From contig NZ_JAJOZE010000002.1 of NCBI RefSeq assembly GCF_021166585.1, forward strand, positions 372,001 to 436,000: DNA of 64,000 nt. Reading direction: 5' to 3'. The stretch's first letter is position 1; every line of letters begins with the position of its first letter. Below are positions 7,371-15,435 of this stretch, in pieces. The notes beneath the pieces are model-generated. The model was given only the letters and a program-made list of their open reading frames with translations. It did no database searches and was not told where the DNA came from. The translations under genes and the position numbers were made by a program. This stretch comes from Metabacillus kandeliae. Its GTDB lineage: Bacteria > Bacillota > Bacilli > Bacillales > Bacillaceae.

Positions 7371-9150
7371 GCCAATCACTCCCTTCTATCCTGATGCACA
7401 GACTGATTCTCGTGCCGGCATGCTTTTCTGATTGTATTTGGAAAGAAAAGCTGTCACCGTAATAGATTCTGAGACGCCCCAAGACATTCTTCATCCCAAT
7501 GCTGTTTCCTGAGCTCTCAAGGACACTTGTCGCATCTTCCTTTTCCCCATTCAATAAGTCTGTTAAAACCGCATCATCCATTCCCGCTCCATGGTCCTCT
7601 ATAACGATATGAACCTGGTTTTCTATCAATTCCGTTTTCAACAGAATGGCGGCATGCTTCTTCTCTGTAAAGCTGTATTTGACTGCATTTTCCACAAGCG
7701 GCTGCAGCACAAACTTGATGATGGGCAGATATTTTGTCTGCGGATCCTCTTCTATTTCGATGCTGATCGCCTCTTCGTATCTCACTTTCAAAATATCTGT
7801 ATAGCTCCTGATATAGCTTAACTCTTCTCCTAATGTCACGACATCACTCGTTGTATTCAAGGAATACCGCATCATTCTTCCTAAGTAGACGCTAACATTC
7901 ATGACCTCTCTGTTTTTTCCCTGTGCGGCAAGGCCTCCCATAATTTCTAGTGTATTATTCATAAAATGAGGATTAATTTGCAGCAGCAAAGCCTTGTACT
8001 CAGCATCCTTCCGCCTTAAATTCGATTCATATTCCGTTTCAATTAGTGTCTGCAGCCGCCTAATCGTCTGATCAAAAACTTTGGTTAGATAACTGACCTC
8101 ATTGTTGTAAGACTTGATCGTCGGCATAAACCGTTTGGCACCGGAAAAATCCCCCCGTTCAATAAATTCCATTGCTTTTGCTAGTTTCCCGAGAGGTCTG
8201 ACGATATTCGATGAAAGCAGATAGGAAGCAAGGATAGTCAGCAAAAAGACAGCAGCACTTGCTAACAGCAGGTTATTCTGAAGACGGGCAGCTTTACCGA
8301 AGAGCTCAGCCTTTGTCACTTCACTTACCAAGTACCAATTACCGATTGCTTGTTTATGATAAAAAACAAAATAGTCCTCGCCATTGAAATTTGTTTCAAT
8401 TAACCCCTTCTCTTTTTTCTCCTTATTCAATTTAGCCAACAGTTGGGTCAGCACATTTTTCGGCATCTGAATTTTCGGCTGCAAGACACTTTCACCCTGG
8501 GGATTTATTAAGTAGGTTCGCCCCGATTTTCCAATGGATATCTTATTCATGGCAGTCTCAAGCAGAGCTGATGGGAAGCTGACTTTTATGATTCCGTAGG
8601 GAATAAAAGTATTCATATCGAAAAGGGGCAGGATATAACTGTTCACATGTACTGCCTGCATAGCCTGAGACTGCTGGTAAGGATCAATATGAGAAGCTGT
8701 AAATCTAACGTTTTTACTGCTGTATTCCTCAAACCACTTCATTTTCTGAAGCGATGGATTATCGCCCCACGTGCCTGTTCCATCATTTAAAAAGAGAGAA
8801 ATAGATATGCCGTTAGAATTGTTTACCATAATAGAGGCAAGAAGGTTTCTGACCTGATTTTTCAAAAGCATAGCCTGCTCCTTTGATATAGGTGGCTCGT
8901 CCTTAGCGAGCTTCAGCCACTGCTGAGTCGTTTGATTAACCAAAACCTGTTTCCCCGTATCCTCTGCCTGCATTGCGATCGAATTAATATAAAGGGAATA
9001 TTGATCCATCGTTTTTACTGTTAAATCCTGCGTTTGTTCCTCGATCATAGAGGTAAACCAGCTTGGAATAATGATTGATAAAAGGACAAATGGAATCGTC
9101 AATAAACAAGTAAAGATGATAAATAAACGATTTCTAAGTGAAAAAAACAT
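7345..9150 (-). CDS. YesM-type membrane sensor histidine kinase
   Basis: This 601-residue kinase has a first membrane helix at about 8-30, an extracellular sensing domain of about 260 residues (Cache/dCache-like layout with the conserved ...GRTYLINPQG... segment), and a second helix near 290-312. A HAMP linker follows, then the His_kinase domain with INPHFMNN (phospho-His near residue 390). The ATPase domain shows LQPLVENAVKYSF (N box), EDHGAGMD (G1) and NSIGMKNVLGRLRIYYG. It phosphorylates the regulator encoded immediately downstream. The start ATG at 9150 follows GGGAGGG. The upstream region has an extended -10 promoter and a cre-like site. Confidence 0.93.
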   Translation of the reverse strand: MFFSLRNRLFIIFTCLLTIPFVLLSIIIPSWFTSMIEEQTQDLTVKTMDQYSLYINSIAMQAEDTGKQVLVNQTTQQWLKLAKDEPPISKEQAMLLKNQVRNLLASIMVNNSNGISISLFLNDGTGTWGDNPSLQKMKWFEEYSSKNVRFTASHIDPYQQSQAMQAVHVNSYILPLFDMNTFIPYGIIKVSFPSALLETAMNKISIGKSGRTYLINPQGESVLQPKIQMPKNVLTQLLAKLNKEKKEKGLIETNFNGEDYFVFYHKQAIGNWYLVSEVTKAELFGKAARLQNNLLLASAAVFLLTILASYLLSSNIVRPLGKLAKAMEFIERGDFSGAKRFMPTIKSYNNEVSYLTKVFDQTIRRLQTLIETEYESNLRRKDAEYKALLLQINPHFMNNTLEIMGGLAAQGKNREVMNVSVYLGRMMRYSLNTTSDVVTLGEELSYIRSYTDILKVRYEEAISIEIEEDPQTKYLPIIKFVLQPLVENAVKYSFTEKKHAAILLKTELIENQVHIVIEDHGAGMDDAVLTDLLNGEKEDATSVLESSGNSIGMKNVLGRLRIYYGDSFSFQIQSEKHAGTRISLCIRIEGSDWHDESRDFR

Positions 9151-9168
9151 GAAACCCTCCCGCTAAAA

Positions 9169-9182
9169 AGAAAGCACTTACA
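9169..9182 (-). promoter_or_regulatory. Cre-like site between promoter and start of the kinase operon
   Basis: TGTAAGTGCTTTCT matches 12 of 14 cre consensus positions. It lies downstream of the -10 at 9225-9230, where CcpA usually acts as a roadblock. It overlaps an inverted repeat, ACAAAAT/ATTTTGT at 9180-9201 with an 8-nt spacer, which may be another regulator site or a 5' UTR hairpin. Confidence 0.45.
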
Positions 9183-9224
9183 AAATTTAGTGACATTTTG
9201 TTAAAACCAGGAATTTTAATTTAT

Positions 9225-9233
9225 ATTATAGCA
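9225..9233 (-). promoter_or_regulatory. Extended -10 promoter of the kinase-regulator-binding protein operon
   Basis: The minus strand reads TGCTATAAT, an exact TGn plus TATAAT extended -10. No good -35 is at 16-18 bp, which is normal for extended -10 promoters. The transcript would have a 5' UTR of about 70 nt before the ATG at 9150. Confidence 0.65.
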
Positions 9234-9270
9234 AACAGTTGCTGAAGACGATTTCAAATTTTTAAGCAAT

Positions 9271-9301
9271 AAAAAAAAAGACTTGCTGCAGCGCAAGTCT
9301 T
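9271..9301 (-). terminator. Intrinsic terminator of the MFS gene
   Basis: Minus-strand stem AAGACTTGC/GCAAGTCTT with a six-base loop is followed by eight T. It overlaps the stop codon of the MFS gene at 9300-9302. Confidence 0.85.
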
Positions 9302-10556
9302 AAACAGTTTCTCTCTGTTTCCCCTCTTCTTTTAACAATAAGGCCCCTGTAAGTCCGAGCAGTGAAAACAAGACGGGAATCAGAAAGCCGTAATGATACC
9401 CTTCATTGGCAGCTGCAGCCGGGAAAAGATCCAACACCTGGCCGAACACAATCGGCAGAAGCACTGCGCTTAGGAAGCCCCCCATGTTGGAAAAGCCTGA
9501 AATCACGCCAACTTCTTCAACGCGGAAAGAACTTCTTACGGCAGCAAACGTCAGAGAGCTCGCCCCATTGCCAAATCCGATCACAACGAACAAGGAAACG
9601 GCTACTATAAAGGATGGGTTCGTACCTGTCAGAAACAGCCCGCACCAGCTCAGGAACACAATCAGATGAACGAGCGAATAGATTTTTTTAATGACCCCGA
9701 GCCGACTTGTGATCCAGCTGATCAGCGGCCCGCCAATCATGGCCCCAATCAATCCGTACATCATAAGCTGGCTTGCCGCTGACCGCGACAGACCGAACAC
9801 ATGAATTCCGTAAGGCACCCCCCATGAACCGATAAATCCTATGTACGTGCCAACCACACCAAAATGGCAAAGAAAGGTTGCCCATGCCTGACGGGCGGCG
9901 AACATTCTTTTCAATATCGACCAGACGCTTTCAGGGGCCTTTTCAGGAACCTTCTTGATTTTTTCTTCCTCTTTAAAAGTCTTTTTAGGTCTCGCTACTA
10001 AAATGTAATGCAAGAGGGAAGCTGTCACCAGCAGCACAATTCCAATAACAAGAAACGGCTGTCTCCAGCCTGCAGCGGAAATCCAGGCAGAATAAGGGAA
10101 CGTGGCGGTTAAAGCGCCGATGCTCCCCGCGAGCGACACCATTCCCATCAGCTTAATAAACTCCCCTGCCTTAAACCACCCGCTAAAAATTAATATGACA
10201 TTCACAAAAATCGCTGCATCCCCAAGTCCTGCCAAAAAACGCGCAAAAATCAGCAGCCCTTCATTTGGCGCCAGGCTGAAAATCAAACAGCCAATCCCGT
10301 TCAGCAGGGTCCCTGCAATTAAAAACCGGTTCGGCCCAAAACGATCGGATAAAAGTCCAACAGGAATCTGCAGCCCTGCATACGCAAAAAACTGAATGCT
10401 GCTCATCAATCCAATCACAGCAGCTGACACATGAAACTCACTCATCAGCGTATCTGTCACAAGACCCGGTGCTGTCCGCTGGCTTACAATCACGAAGTAT
10501 GCAAATAATGAAATGCTGAGCACCAGCCATCTGTAGCGGCTCTCTTGTTTGTTCAT
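9300..10556 (-). CDS. MFS transporter, 12 membrane segments
   Basis: This 418-residue permease has the Major Facilitator motif A (GLLSDRFGPNRF, loop 2-3), an R-rich loop, a charged central loop near residues 190-215 (RPKKTFKEEEKIKK) and two six-helix halves. The overall look is that of the anion/organic-acid type of MFS permeases rather than drug exporters, but the substrate cannot be read from sequence. The start ATG at 10556 has AAAAGGGGAG upstream. It is a single-gene unit: its terminator is at 9271-9301 and the neighbour at 10734 is divergent. Confidence 0.85.
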   Translation of the reverse strand: MNKQESRYRWLVLSISLFAYFVIVSQRTAPGLVTDTLMSEFHVSAAVIGLMSSIQFFAYAGLQIPVGLLSDRFGPNRFLIAGTLLNGIGCLIFSLAPNEGLLIFARFLAGLGDAAIFVNVILIFSGWFKAGEFIKLMGMVSLAGSIGALTATFPYSAWISAAGWRQPFLVIGIVLLVTASLLHYILVARPKKTFKEEEKIKKVPEKAPESVWSILKRMFAARQAWATFLCHFGVVGTYIGFIGSWGVPYGIHVFGLSRSAASQLMMYGLIGAMIGGPLISWITSRLGVIKKIYSLVHLIVFLSWCGLFLTGTNPSFIVAVSLFVVIGFGNGASSLTFAAVRSSFRVEEVGVISGFSNMGGFLSAVLLPIVFGQVLDLFPAAAANEGYHYGFLIPVLFSLLGLTGALLLKEEGKQRETV

Positions 10557-10733
10557 AGCTCATGCTCCCCTTTTAGGTAAAAATGATATCTTATTTAAGT
10601 TTAGCCATTCAGAGTTTATTAATCCAGAGCCATTTTGGTTAACGCTTTTTCATAAAATAAAAAATACTTCATCATCCCAAAAGGCCCTACATAAATTGAA
10701 TACAGGTGATCCGCGTGACAGGGGTGTTGGAGC

Positions 10734-11174
10734 TTGTACATTCGAAGAGCATACCGCCATGAAACGAACGATTTGCTGAAAATGACAATGCTGGTCGTGA
10801 AGGAAAGCACGATGGGGTATCAGGAAAACAATGAGAAAAAGACTTATGATATGTTTGCGCCGCTTTTGCAGAGCGGTGCCTATTATTTAATTTCTGCCGA
10901 GAACAATACGCTCACAGGCTGGGTTTTGATCGGCAAGGATTATACTGCGATCAACGACATTCCGGCAGGCGGCATCTTTTCCTTGTTTGTCTTCCCTGAG
11001 TACCGCAAGCTCGGCGTTGGAAAACAGCTCATGCAGGCTGCGATTGCGGAGTTAAAAGAGCAAAACTACCAGAAGGTTCTTCTCAATGTATTTGCGGGAA
11101 ACCCTGCGAAAAGGCTGTATCAAGAGCTTGGCTTTCGGGATGTATCAAGCATCATGGAATTAAATTTGGACTAA
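10734..11174 (+). CDS. GNAT family N-acetyltransferase
   Basis: This 146-residue protein has the acetyl-CoA-binding motif of GNAT enzymes, VFPEYRKLGVGKQLMQAAI (about residues 82-101), followed by LNVFAGNPAKRLYQELGF, the usual motif B region. The start is TTG at 10734; upstream AGGGG is about 10 nt away and no better in-frame start exists, so the exact start is uncertain. The acceptor substrate is unknown. It is monocistronic, ending in a bidirectional terminator shared with dgkB. Confidence 0.88.
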   Translation: MYIRRAYRHETNDLLKMTMLVVKESTMGYQENNEKKTYDMFAPLLQSGAYYLISAENNTLTGWVLIGKDYTAINDIPAGGIFSLFVFPEYRKLGVGKQLMQAAIAELKEQNYQKVLLNVFAGNPAKRLYQELGFRDVSSIMELNLD

Positions 11175-11176
11175 CA

Positions 11177-11202
11177 AAAAGACAGCCTTGGGGCTGTCTT
11201 TT
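11177..11202. terminator. Bidirectional terminator between GNAT gene and dgkB
   Basis: A perfect 11-bp stem AAAAGACAGCC/GGCTGTCTTTT with a 4-nt loop is flanked by A and T runs and works on both strands for these convergent genes. Confidence 0.85.
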
Positions 11203-12142
11203 AATGTGCAATATCCTCATGCTCTTCTGTCTGGTTCTCAAGCTCATCCGATTTCTCTTTCGGCATGATAATTTCAATGTGGCGGTACAGGTTTTCAAAT
11301 TCAGCCGGCAGATCCCCGCCATATTCTCCGTCCAGGTTCAGCTGCATCTTCTCATTTGATGTGACCTTAATTTTGTTCGCCTTTGTATAAATGATCAAAT
11401 CATCATTCATATGCTCACCGCGCATTGCCGCTGAAGCCACACGGATAAACTCTGCAAGATTTGCTTTTTTCAGGATAATCAAATCAAACAGCCCGTCATT
11501 CAAGCTGGAATCCGGTGCAAGCTTTTCAAAACCGCCGACAGAGTTTGTCAGCGAAACGAGGAACAGCATAACCTCGCCTTCAAACCGGTTGCCATCATAC
11601 TCAATCACTACTTCAGACGGCCGGATCGACGGCAGCATTTCGATTCCCTTTAAATAGTAAGCGAGCTGCCCCATCATCGTCTTCAGCTTGCTCGGCACTT
11701 CATACGTAAGCTCTGTCAGGCGCCCGCCGCCGGCAATGTTGATGAAGTACGTGCCATTCACTTTCCCAACATCAATCGCATGCGCTTTCCCTTCAATAAT
11801 CGCGTCGGCTGCCGCCAATATATCATCTCGCGGCACAGCAATCGCCCTCGCAAAGTCATTTGTCGTGCCGACAGGAATAATCCCCACCTGAGGACGCTTC
11901 TCAAATCCGGAAAGCCCGTTAATCACTTCGCTCACCGTACCGTCGCCTCCTGCAGCTACAACGAGGTCATACTCCCGCTCCGCAGCAAGCTTCGCCGCCT
12001 CTGTTGCATCACCCTCGCACGTCGTACAATGGCAGGACGTCTCATACCCTGCCGCTTCAAACTTCATTAAAACATCAGCAAGAAAACGCTTGAACGCTTC
12101 TCTCCCTGAAGTCGGATTATAAATAATTCGCGCTCGTTTCAT
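11201..12142 (-). CDS. dgkB: Soluble diacylglycerol kinase DgkB
   Basis: This 313-residue lipid kinase has the diacylglycerol-kinase catalytic signature: NPTSGRE near the N-terminus, the nucleotide loop GGDGTVSEVINGL (about residues 65-77), and PVGTTNDFARA just after. The length fits DgkB/YerQ (about 300). It phosphorylates diacylglycerol released during lipoteichoic acid synthesis, returning it to phospholipid synthesis (known for the family). The last ~12 residues are acidic and Gln/Glu-rich. In B. subtilis yerQ lies a few genes beyond gatB; here about 14.6 kb of other genes separate them. Confidence 0.93.
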   Translation of the reverse strand: MKRARIIYNPTSGREAFKRFLADVLMKFEAAGYETSCHCTTCEGDATEAAKLAAEREYDLVVAAGGDGTVSEVINGLSGFEKRPQVGIIPVGTTNDFARAIAVPRDDILAAADAIIEGKAHAIDVGKVNGTYFINIAGGGRLTELTYEVPSKLKTMMGQLAYYLKGIEMLPSIRPSEVVIEYDGNRFEGEVMLFLVSLTNSVGGFEKLAPDSSLNDGLFDLIILKKANLAEFIRVASAAMRGEHMNDDLIIYTKANKIKVTSNEKMQLNLDGEYGGDLPAEFENLYRHIEIIMPKEKSDELENQTEEHEDIAH

Positions 12143-12265
12143 ATCGCCATCATCCTACTTTATAGTATGGTAAATTACTTGTTAAAAAAAGGCATACTCT
12201 CTTACCATCCCCTAATTGAGGGATTTCGAAACCAGGGTTTTGGGATTTGGGGGCTGTGGGGGGTG

Positions 12266-12575
12266 CAGGTCTCTGTCCCCAATATAGGGAGGAGCCTGTC
12301 CCCCAGTTCTGTGCAACACTAAAGACCTGACCCCACTTTTTAGAGTGCTTGCAGCCCAAGGATTCTAAATAGAATGCACCTGTCCTTTTATGCGGTAACG
12401 GAACAAGGGACAGGTTACTGAAGGCAGTCCCCTGTCCCCCGCTGGACTGCCGTAAGAAAGGTGTGTCCCTTTAATTCATTTTCTTTAGAGCCCCAGCGGT
12501 TCTGAGGCAGCTGCCTCTGTCCCCCGTTCCTTTACAGTATCAAGGGCCAGGTCCCCCATTGCTTAGGGGGACAGA
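12266..12575. repeat. Gene-free stretch with about ten CTGTCCC/GGGACAG motifs
   Basis: The 434-bp gap between dgkB and the VWA gene has no credible ORF. It contains scattered copies of CTGTCCCC or near forms at about 12273, 12296, 12325, 12379, 12432, 12463, 12516 and 12548, and the reverse form GGGACAG at 12407 and 12568. Some can pair with each other, for example GGGACAGG (12407) with CCTGTCCC (12431). The remainder (12150-12265) shows nothing I can interpret. Confidence 0.5.
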
Positions 12576-12583
12576 GCCATCCA

Positions 12584-13249
12584 TCAAAGTATCCCCTTCC
12601 CCCGGGCCTCCCCAATCCACATTGGAAACTCATTCAGCAGCTGGTCATACAATTCCTCATCACTCATCCGGTCAATGTCCGGCAAATGAAAAAAGTTCGC
12701 GTTGTCCACGACTCTTCCTTCCATTTCATCAAGCGTCCGCAGCACGTCAAAACTGCCGTTGCCTATGCCGATAAACTGCCAGAAAATCGGTTTGTCAGCA
12801 GAGTTTTTGACAAGCTTTTTAATGCCTGCTTTGCATCCTCCGTCATTAATGAAGACTACGAAGGACGGCAGACTGCCGGGATCGTCCATTAAGTATTTCT
12901 GAAGGATGTCCTTCATGACCTGCGGCTCTTCATTGCGTCCAAACTTATGTATTTGGTTGTTGTCCAGTATCTCTCTGTTAACGTAATTTTCGAAATCTCT
13001 TTCTGTCACAGCCGGCATTCTGCTGAATTCGTTGTCATAGACCCAAATATCCAGTTCCCCGTCATCATCAAACTGGCTCGCAACGGCCAGGACCCGCTCC
13101 ACTACCTTTTGTACGGTTCCGTCCTTGTAAAGGTTCCGCATACTTCCTGAAATATCGAGCACAAGTCCGACCCGTGCTGTTACGTTTTGCAGATTTTTCT
13201 TTTCGAGCACAATGCGTGCTTTATCTTTAAGCAGACTGATTCCTGCCAT
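12584..13249 (-). CDS. VWA-domain protein (TerF/TerY-like)
   Basis: This 221-residue protein is almost all one von Willebrand A domain. The metal-binding MIDAS motif DISGSM is at about residues 33-38, with later MIDAS residues in the FINDGG region. The N-terminal LKDKARIVLEKKNL and the FWQFIGIGNGSFDVLRTLDEMEGR segment are typical of the VWA module found in tellurium/stress (Ter) proteins. No TerD-type gene is adjacent, so a stress-resistance role is only suggested. The start ATG at 13249 follows AAAAAGGGGG. It is divergent from the leader-MFS unit at 13388 onward. Confidence 0.85.
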   Translation of the reverse strand: MAGISLLKDKARIVLEKKNLQNVTARVGLVLDISGSMRNLYKDGTVQKVVERVLAVASQFDDDGELDIWVYDNEFSRMPAVTERDFENYVNREILDNNQIHKFGRNEEPQVMKDILQKYLMDDPGSLPSFVVFINDGGCKAGIKKLVKNSADKPIFWQFIGIGNGSFDVLRTLDEMEGRVVDNANFFHLPDIDRMSDEELYDQLLNEFPMWIGEARGKGIL

Positions 13250-13387
13250 TTGCTCATCCCCCTTTTTCTAAGCCTATACCCTTTTCTTCTTGTTACCCAA
13301 TCTCTTTTACCAAAAATATCTATTTTTCCGTCATCTCAAATGTGACATTCATACCCTCAGAAGACAGAAATCAAGTCTTAAAGGCAG

Positions 13388-13417
13388 TTGCCGGAACATT
13401 CCAAATAAACTTATAAT
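13388..13417 (+). promoter_or_regulatory. SigA promoter of the leader peptide-MFS unit
   Basis: The -35 TTGCCG (13388-13393) and the -10 TATAAT (13412-13417) are separated by 18 bp. Transcription would start near 13424, giving a transcript whose first ORF is the 11-codon leader at 13446. Confidence 0.7.
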
Positions 13418-13445
13418 AAAGATATCCAAATTAAGGAGGACGACA

Positions 13446-13481
13446 ATGATGCGACGACAGAGAAAGGGTCCTGTTTCTTAA
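13446..13481 (+). CDS. Candidate regulatory leader peptide, 11 residues
   Basis: The short ORF encodes MMRRQRKGPVS. It has a near-perfect SD (AAGGAGGA, 13433-13440) 5 nt before the ATG, stronger than that of many genes here, and follows a good promoter. The peptide is basic and ends just where the first arm of a leader hairpin starts. It sits 80 bp upstream of a drug-type MFS pump. This layout matches leader peptides that control resistance genes by ribosome stalling (erm, cat, bmrCD types). The function is inferred from layout; the peptide resembles no specific leader I know. Confidence 0.55.
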   Translation: MMRRQRKGPVS

Positions 13482-13556
13482 TCTGAACGGGGAGCTAGAT
13501 GATTGATCTCCGTTTCAGATTCTCTCATGTATAAGAGAATAGCAGAATCGGAGGAA
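13481..13556 (+). promoter_or_regulatory. Leader hairpins upstream of the MFS pump
   Basis: Arm 13481-13494 (ATCTGAACGGGGAG) pairs with 13507-13520 (one bulge). A second stem, ATTCTCT/AGAGAAT, lies at 13519-13525 and 13534-13540 and shares two bases with the first, so the two compete slightly. CTCCG in the second arm can also pair with CGGAG in the SD of the MFS gene (13549-13553). There is no T run, so control at translation is more likely than termination. Confidence 0.5.
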
Positions 13557-13561
13557 GTGGA

Positions 13562-14788
13562 ATGAACGCGAGAAAGGTGTATTATTTGCTGTCAGGAGTC
13601 AGAGCATTCCTGCTTTACGTCGTGTTTACGGTAAATGCGATTTATTTTATTAAGGAAGCAGGGCTGAATCCTTTTCAGCTTGTGCTGGTCGGGACCATGA
13701 TGGAGGTTTCGATAATGCTGTTTGAGGTGCCGACTGGATTTATTGCTGACAGGGTCAGCCGGAAGGCCTCTGTTGTGATCGGCATGTTTATTGTTGGAGC
13801 AGCACATCTTTTAGAGGGAGCCATTCCATCCTTTTGGGCAATCGCCCTTGCGTATGGCATTTGGGGGCTTGGCTATACGTTTTTCAGCGGTGCTGAGGAA
13901 GCCTGGATTGCAGATGAAGAGAAGGGCGAAGGGCTGCAAAAGCTGTTTTTGACGGGCTCGCAGTTTGCATCTCTCGGCAACTTTGCTGGCATTTTTGCAA
14001 GTGTTGCTCTGTCTTTTCTTTTTTCCGTGCAAACGGCGATTCTTCTTGCCGGAGGCGCCTTTCTTGTATTCGGCATCTGGCTCGCCATTTTCATGCCTGA
14101 ACACCATTTTGAAAAAATGGAGCGGAATGATACGTCCCCTTTTCATCAGTTTGCCGCTGTTGTGAAAAGCGGTTACCAAACGGTAAGAGGCAGTACAATC
14201 CTTTTCGCGATGGCAGGTATTTCCCTTATGTGGGGCCTTGCAAGCGAAGGCTTTGACAGGCTTTGGGAGATTCATCTGATTCAAGGCTTGAAGCTTACGG
14301 AAAGCAGCGCTGTCCTCTGGTTCGGAATCATCAATGCGGTTGCGTTCCTTCTGCATATTGCGGTGGTTCAAGGCATTCAGCGCCGGGGAGAAGAGCTTCG
14401 CGAGCAGCAGCTCATCGGACTTTTAGGAGCCATGAATATTCTGCTTGTTCTCAGTATGATGGTGTTTGCTTTGGCAGGGCAGTTCTGGCTCGCTATTGCT
14501 TCTTACTGGAGCTGTGCACTTTTAAGAGGGCTCAACCATCCGCTTTACTCCATCTGGCTGAATCAGAAGCTTGAATCAAAGGGCCGGGCGACAATGCTGT
14601 CCCTTTTTGGGCAGCTTGATGCGATCGGGCAGATTGCCGGAGGGCCGGTTGTCGGTCTGATTGCTCTTTCATCCGTCTCGCTCGGACTCATTACGACGAG
14701 CCTCTTAACAATACCTGTTTTGTTCTTTTTGTGGATGGCAAGGCGGCAGCAAAAAAAGGCACTTCATCTTAAACAAAGCGCCGGTTAA
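13562..14788 (+). CDS. MFS efflux transporter of the DHA3 type
   Basis: This 408-residue protein has about 12 membrane segments. The early LFEVPTGFIADRVSRKASVV motif A (residues ~58-77) and FFSGAEEAWIADE in helix 5 are typical of the DHA3 group that exports macrolides, tetracyclines or related compounds. The start ATG at 13562 follows CGGAGGAAG. A promoter, an 11-codon leader ORF and hairpins precede it, consistent with induction by a translation inhibitor. A DinB gene follows 20 bp downstream in the same transcription unit. The substrate is unknown. Confidence 0.88.
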   Translation: MNARKVYYLLSGVRAFLLYVVFTVNAIYFIKEAGLNPFQLVLVGTMMEVSIMLFEVPTGFIADRVSRKASVVIGMFIVGAAHLLEGAIPSFWAIALAYGIWGLGYTFFSGAEEAWIADEEKGEGLQKLFLTGSQFASLGNFAGIFASVALSFLFSVQTAILLAGGAFLVFGIWLAIFMPEHHFEKMERNDTSPFHQFAAVVKSGYQTVRGSTILFAMAGISLMWGLASEGFDRLWEIHLIQGLKLTESSAVLWFGIINAVAFLLHIAVVQGIQRRGEELREQQLIGLLGAMNILLVLSMMVFALAGQFWLAIASYWSCALLRGLNHPLYSIWLNQKLESKGRATMLSLFGQLDAIGQIAGGPVVGLIALSSVSLGLITTSLLTIPVLFFLWMARRQQKKALHLKQSAG

Positions 14789-14808
14789 ACGAAAGGAGAC
14801 GATTGTAA

Positions 14809-15285
14809 ATGGAACACTTTCTTTTCGATCAGCAATCTTTTATCCGCGAACAAACGCTAAAGCTTGCTGACAGTGTATCAGAAGAATTGGCCGACCAAAT
14901 CCCGGACGGCTTCCGCAACTCGATCCGTTGGAATCTTGGGCATATCTATGTTGTATGGGAACGTCATGCTTTTCAGTATATCGGAGAGCCGCTGGAGGTG
15001 CCGGACGGATACAGGGAGCTGTTTGAATACAACACAACCCCTCTCACCCAGCCGGCTGACATCCCTGTTCCTTCGCTGGAAGAAATCAAAGGATATTTAA
15101 GGGCACAGCCTGTACGGATGAAGGCTATCCTGTCAGACCGCCTGCAGGAAAAAATCGAACCGCCTTACACCACCTCTGCCGGCATGACTCTGGCATCGCC
15201 TGAGCAGTTTTTGAGCTTCGGTTTGTACCATGAAGGAATGCATCAGTCTGTGATTAAGCTTTATCAAAAGCTGCTTACTTTGTGA
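14809..15285 (+). CDS. DinB-fold protein (1 of 5 in the window)
   Basis: This 158-residue four-helix-bundle protein has the DinB/YfiT metal-ligand pattern: His in RWNLGHIYVVWERH (about residue 47) and a C-terminal pair in LYHEGMHQSVIK (about residues 142-146). Family members include bacillithiol transferases and many of unknown function. It is closest within the window to the DinB gene at 24487 (shared [11 protein letters not shown] and FHEGMH motifs). It lies 20 bp after the MFS pump gene and has the unit's terminator directly behind it, so it is co-transcribed with the pump; a thiol-transferase role in detoxification is a guess. Confidence 0.88.
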   Translation: MEHFLFDQQSFIREQTLKLADSVSEELADQIPDGFRNSIRWNLGHIYVVWERHAFQYIGEPLEVPDGYRELFEYNTTPLTQPADIPVPSLEEIKGYLRAQPVRMKAILSDRLQEKIEPPYTTSAGMTLASPEQFLSFGLYHEGMHQSVIKLYQKLLTL

Positions 15286-15290
15286 AGAAG

Positions 15291-15320
15291 CCGCCCGCTG
15301 GTTGCGGGCGGTTATTTTTT
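15291..15320 (+). terminator. Intrinsic terminator of the MFS-DinB unit
   Basis: An 8-bp GC-rich stem CCGCCCGC/GCGGGCGG is followed by TTATTTTTTT. Confidence 0.88.
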
Positions 15321-15435
15321 TATGGAGAGAAAAATGATAGAAAATTTGAGCAAAATCATGTGAAACAAGGCAAAAACAGCACCCATTTTGAGTTTCAAAG
15401 CCATTTTGCCCTCTCCAAATCGCTTTAGAGAGCCG

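Noticed and set aside
12150-12359. Minus-strand ORF of about 70 codons after dgkB
   Set aside because: It lies in the motif-rich gap with low-complexity Pro/Gly composition and no ribosome site.
12584-13249. Tellurium-resistance island
   Set aside because: Only one VWA gene is present. No TerD/TerC-type genes are adjacent, so an island is not supported.
13481-13520. Intrinsic terminator upstream of the MFS pump
   Set aside because: The stem is good but is followed by TCTCTC and not a T run; a role at translation is more likely.
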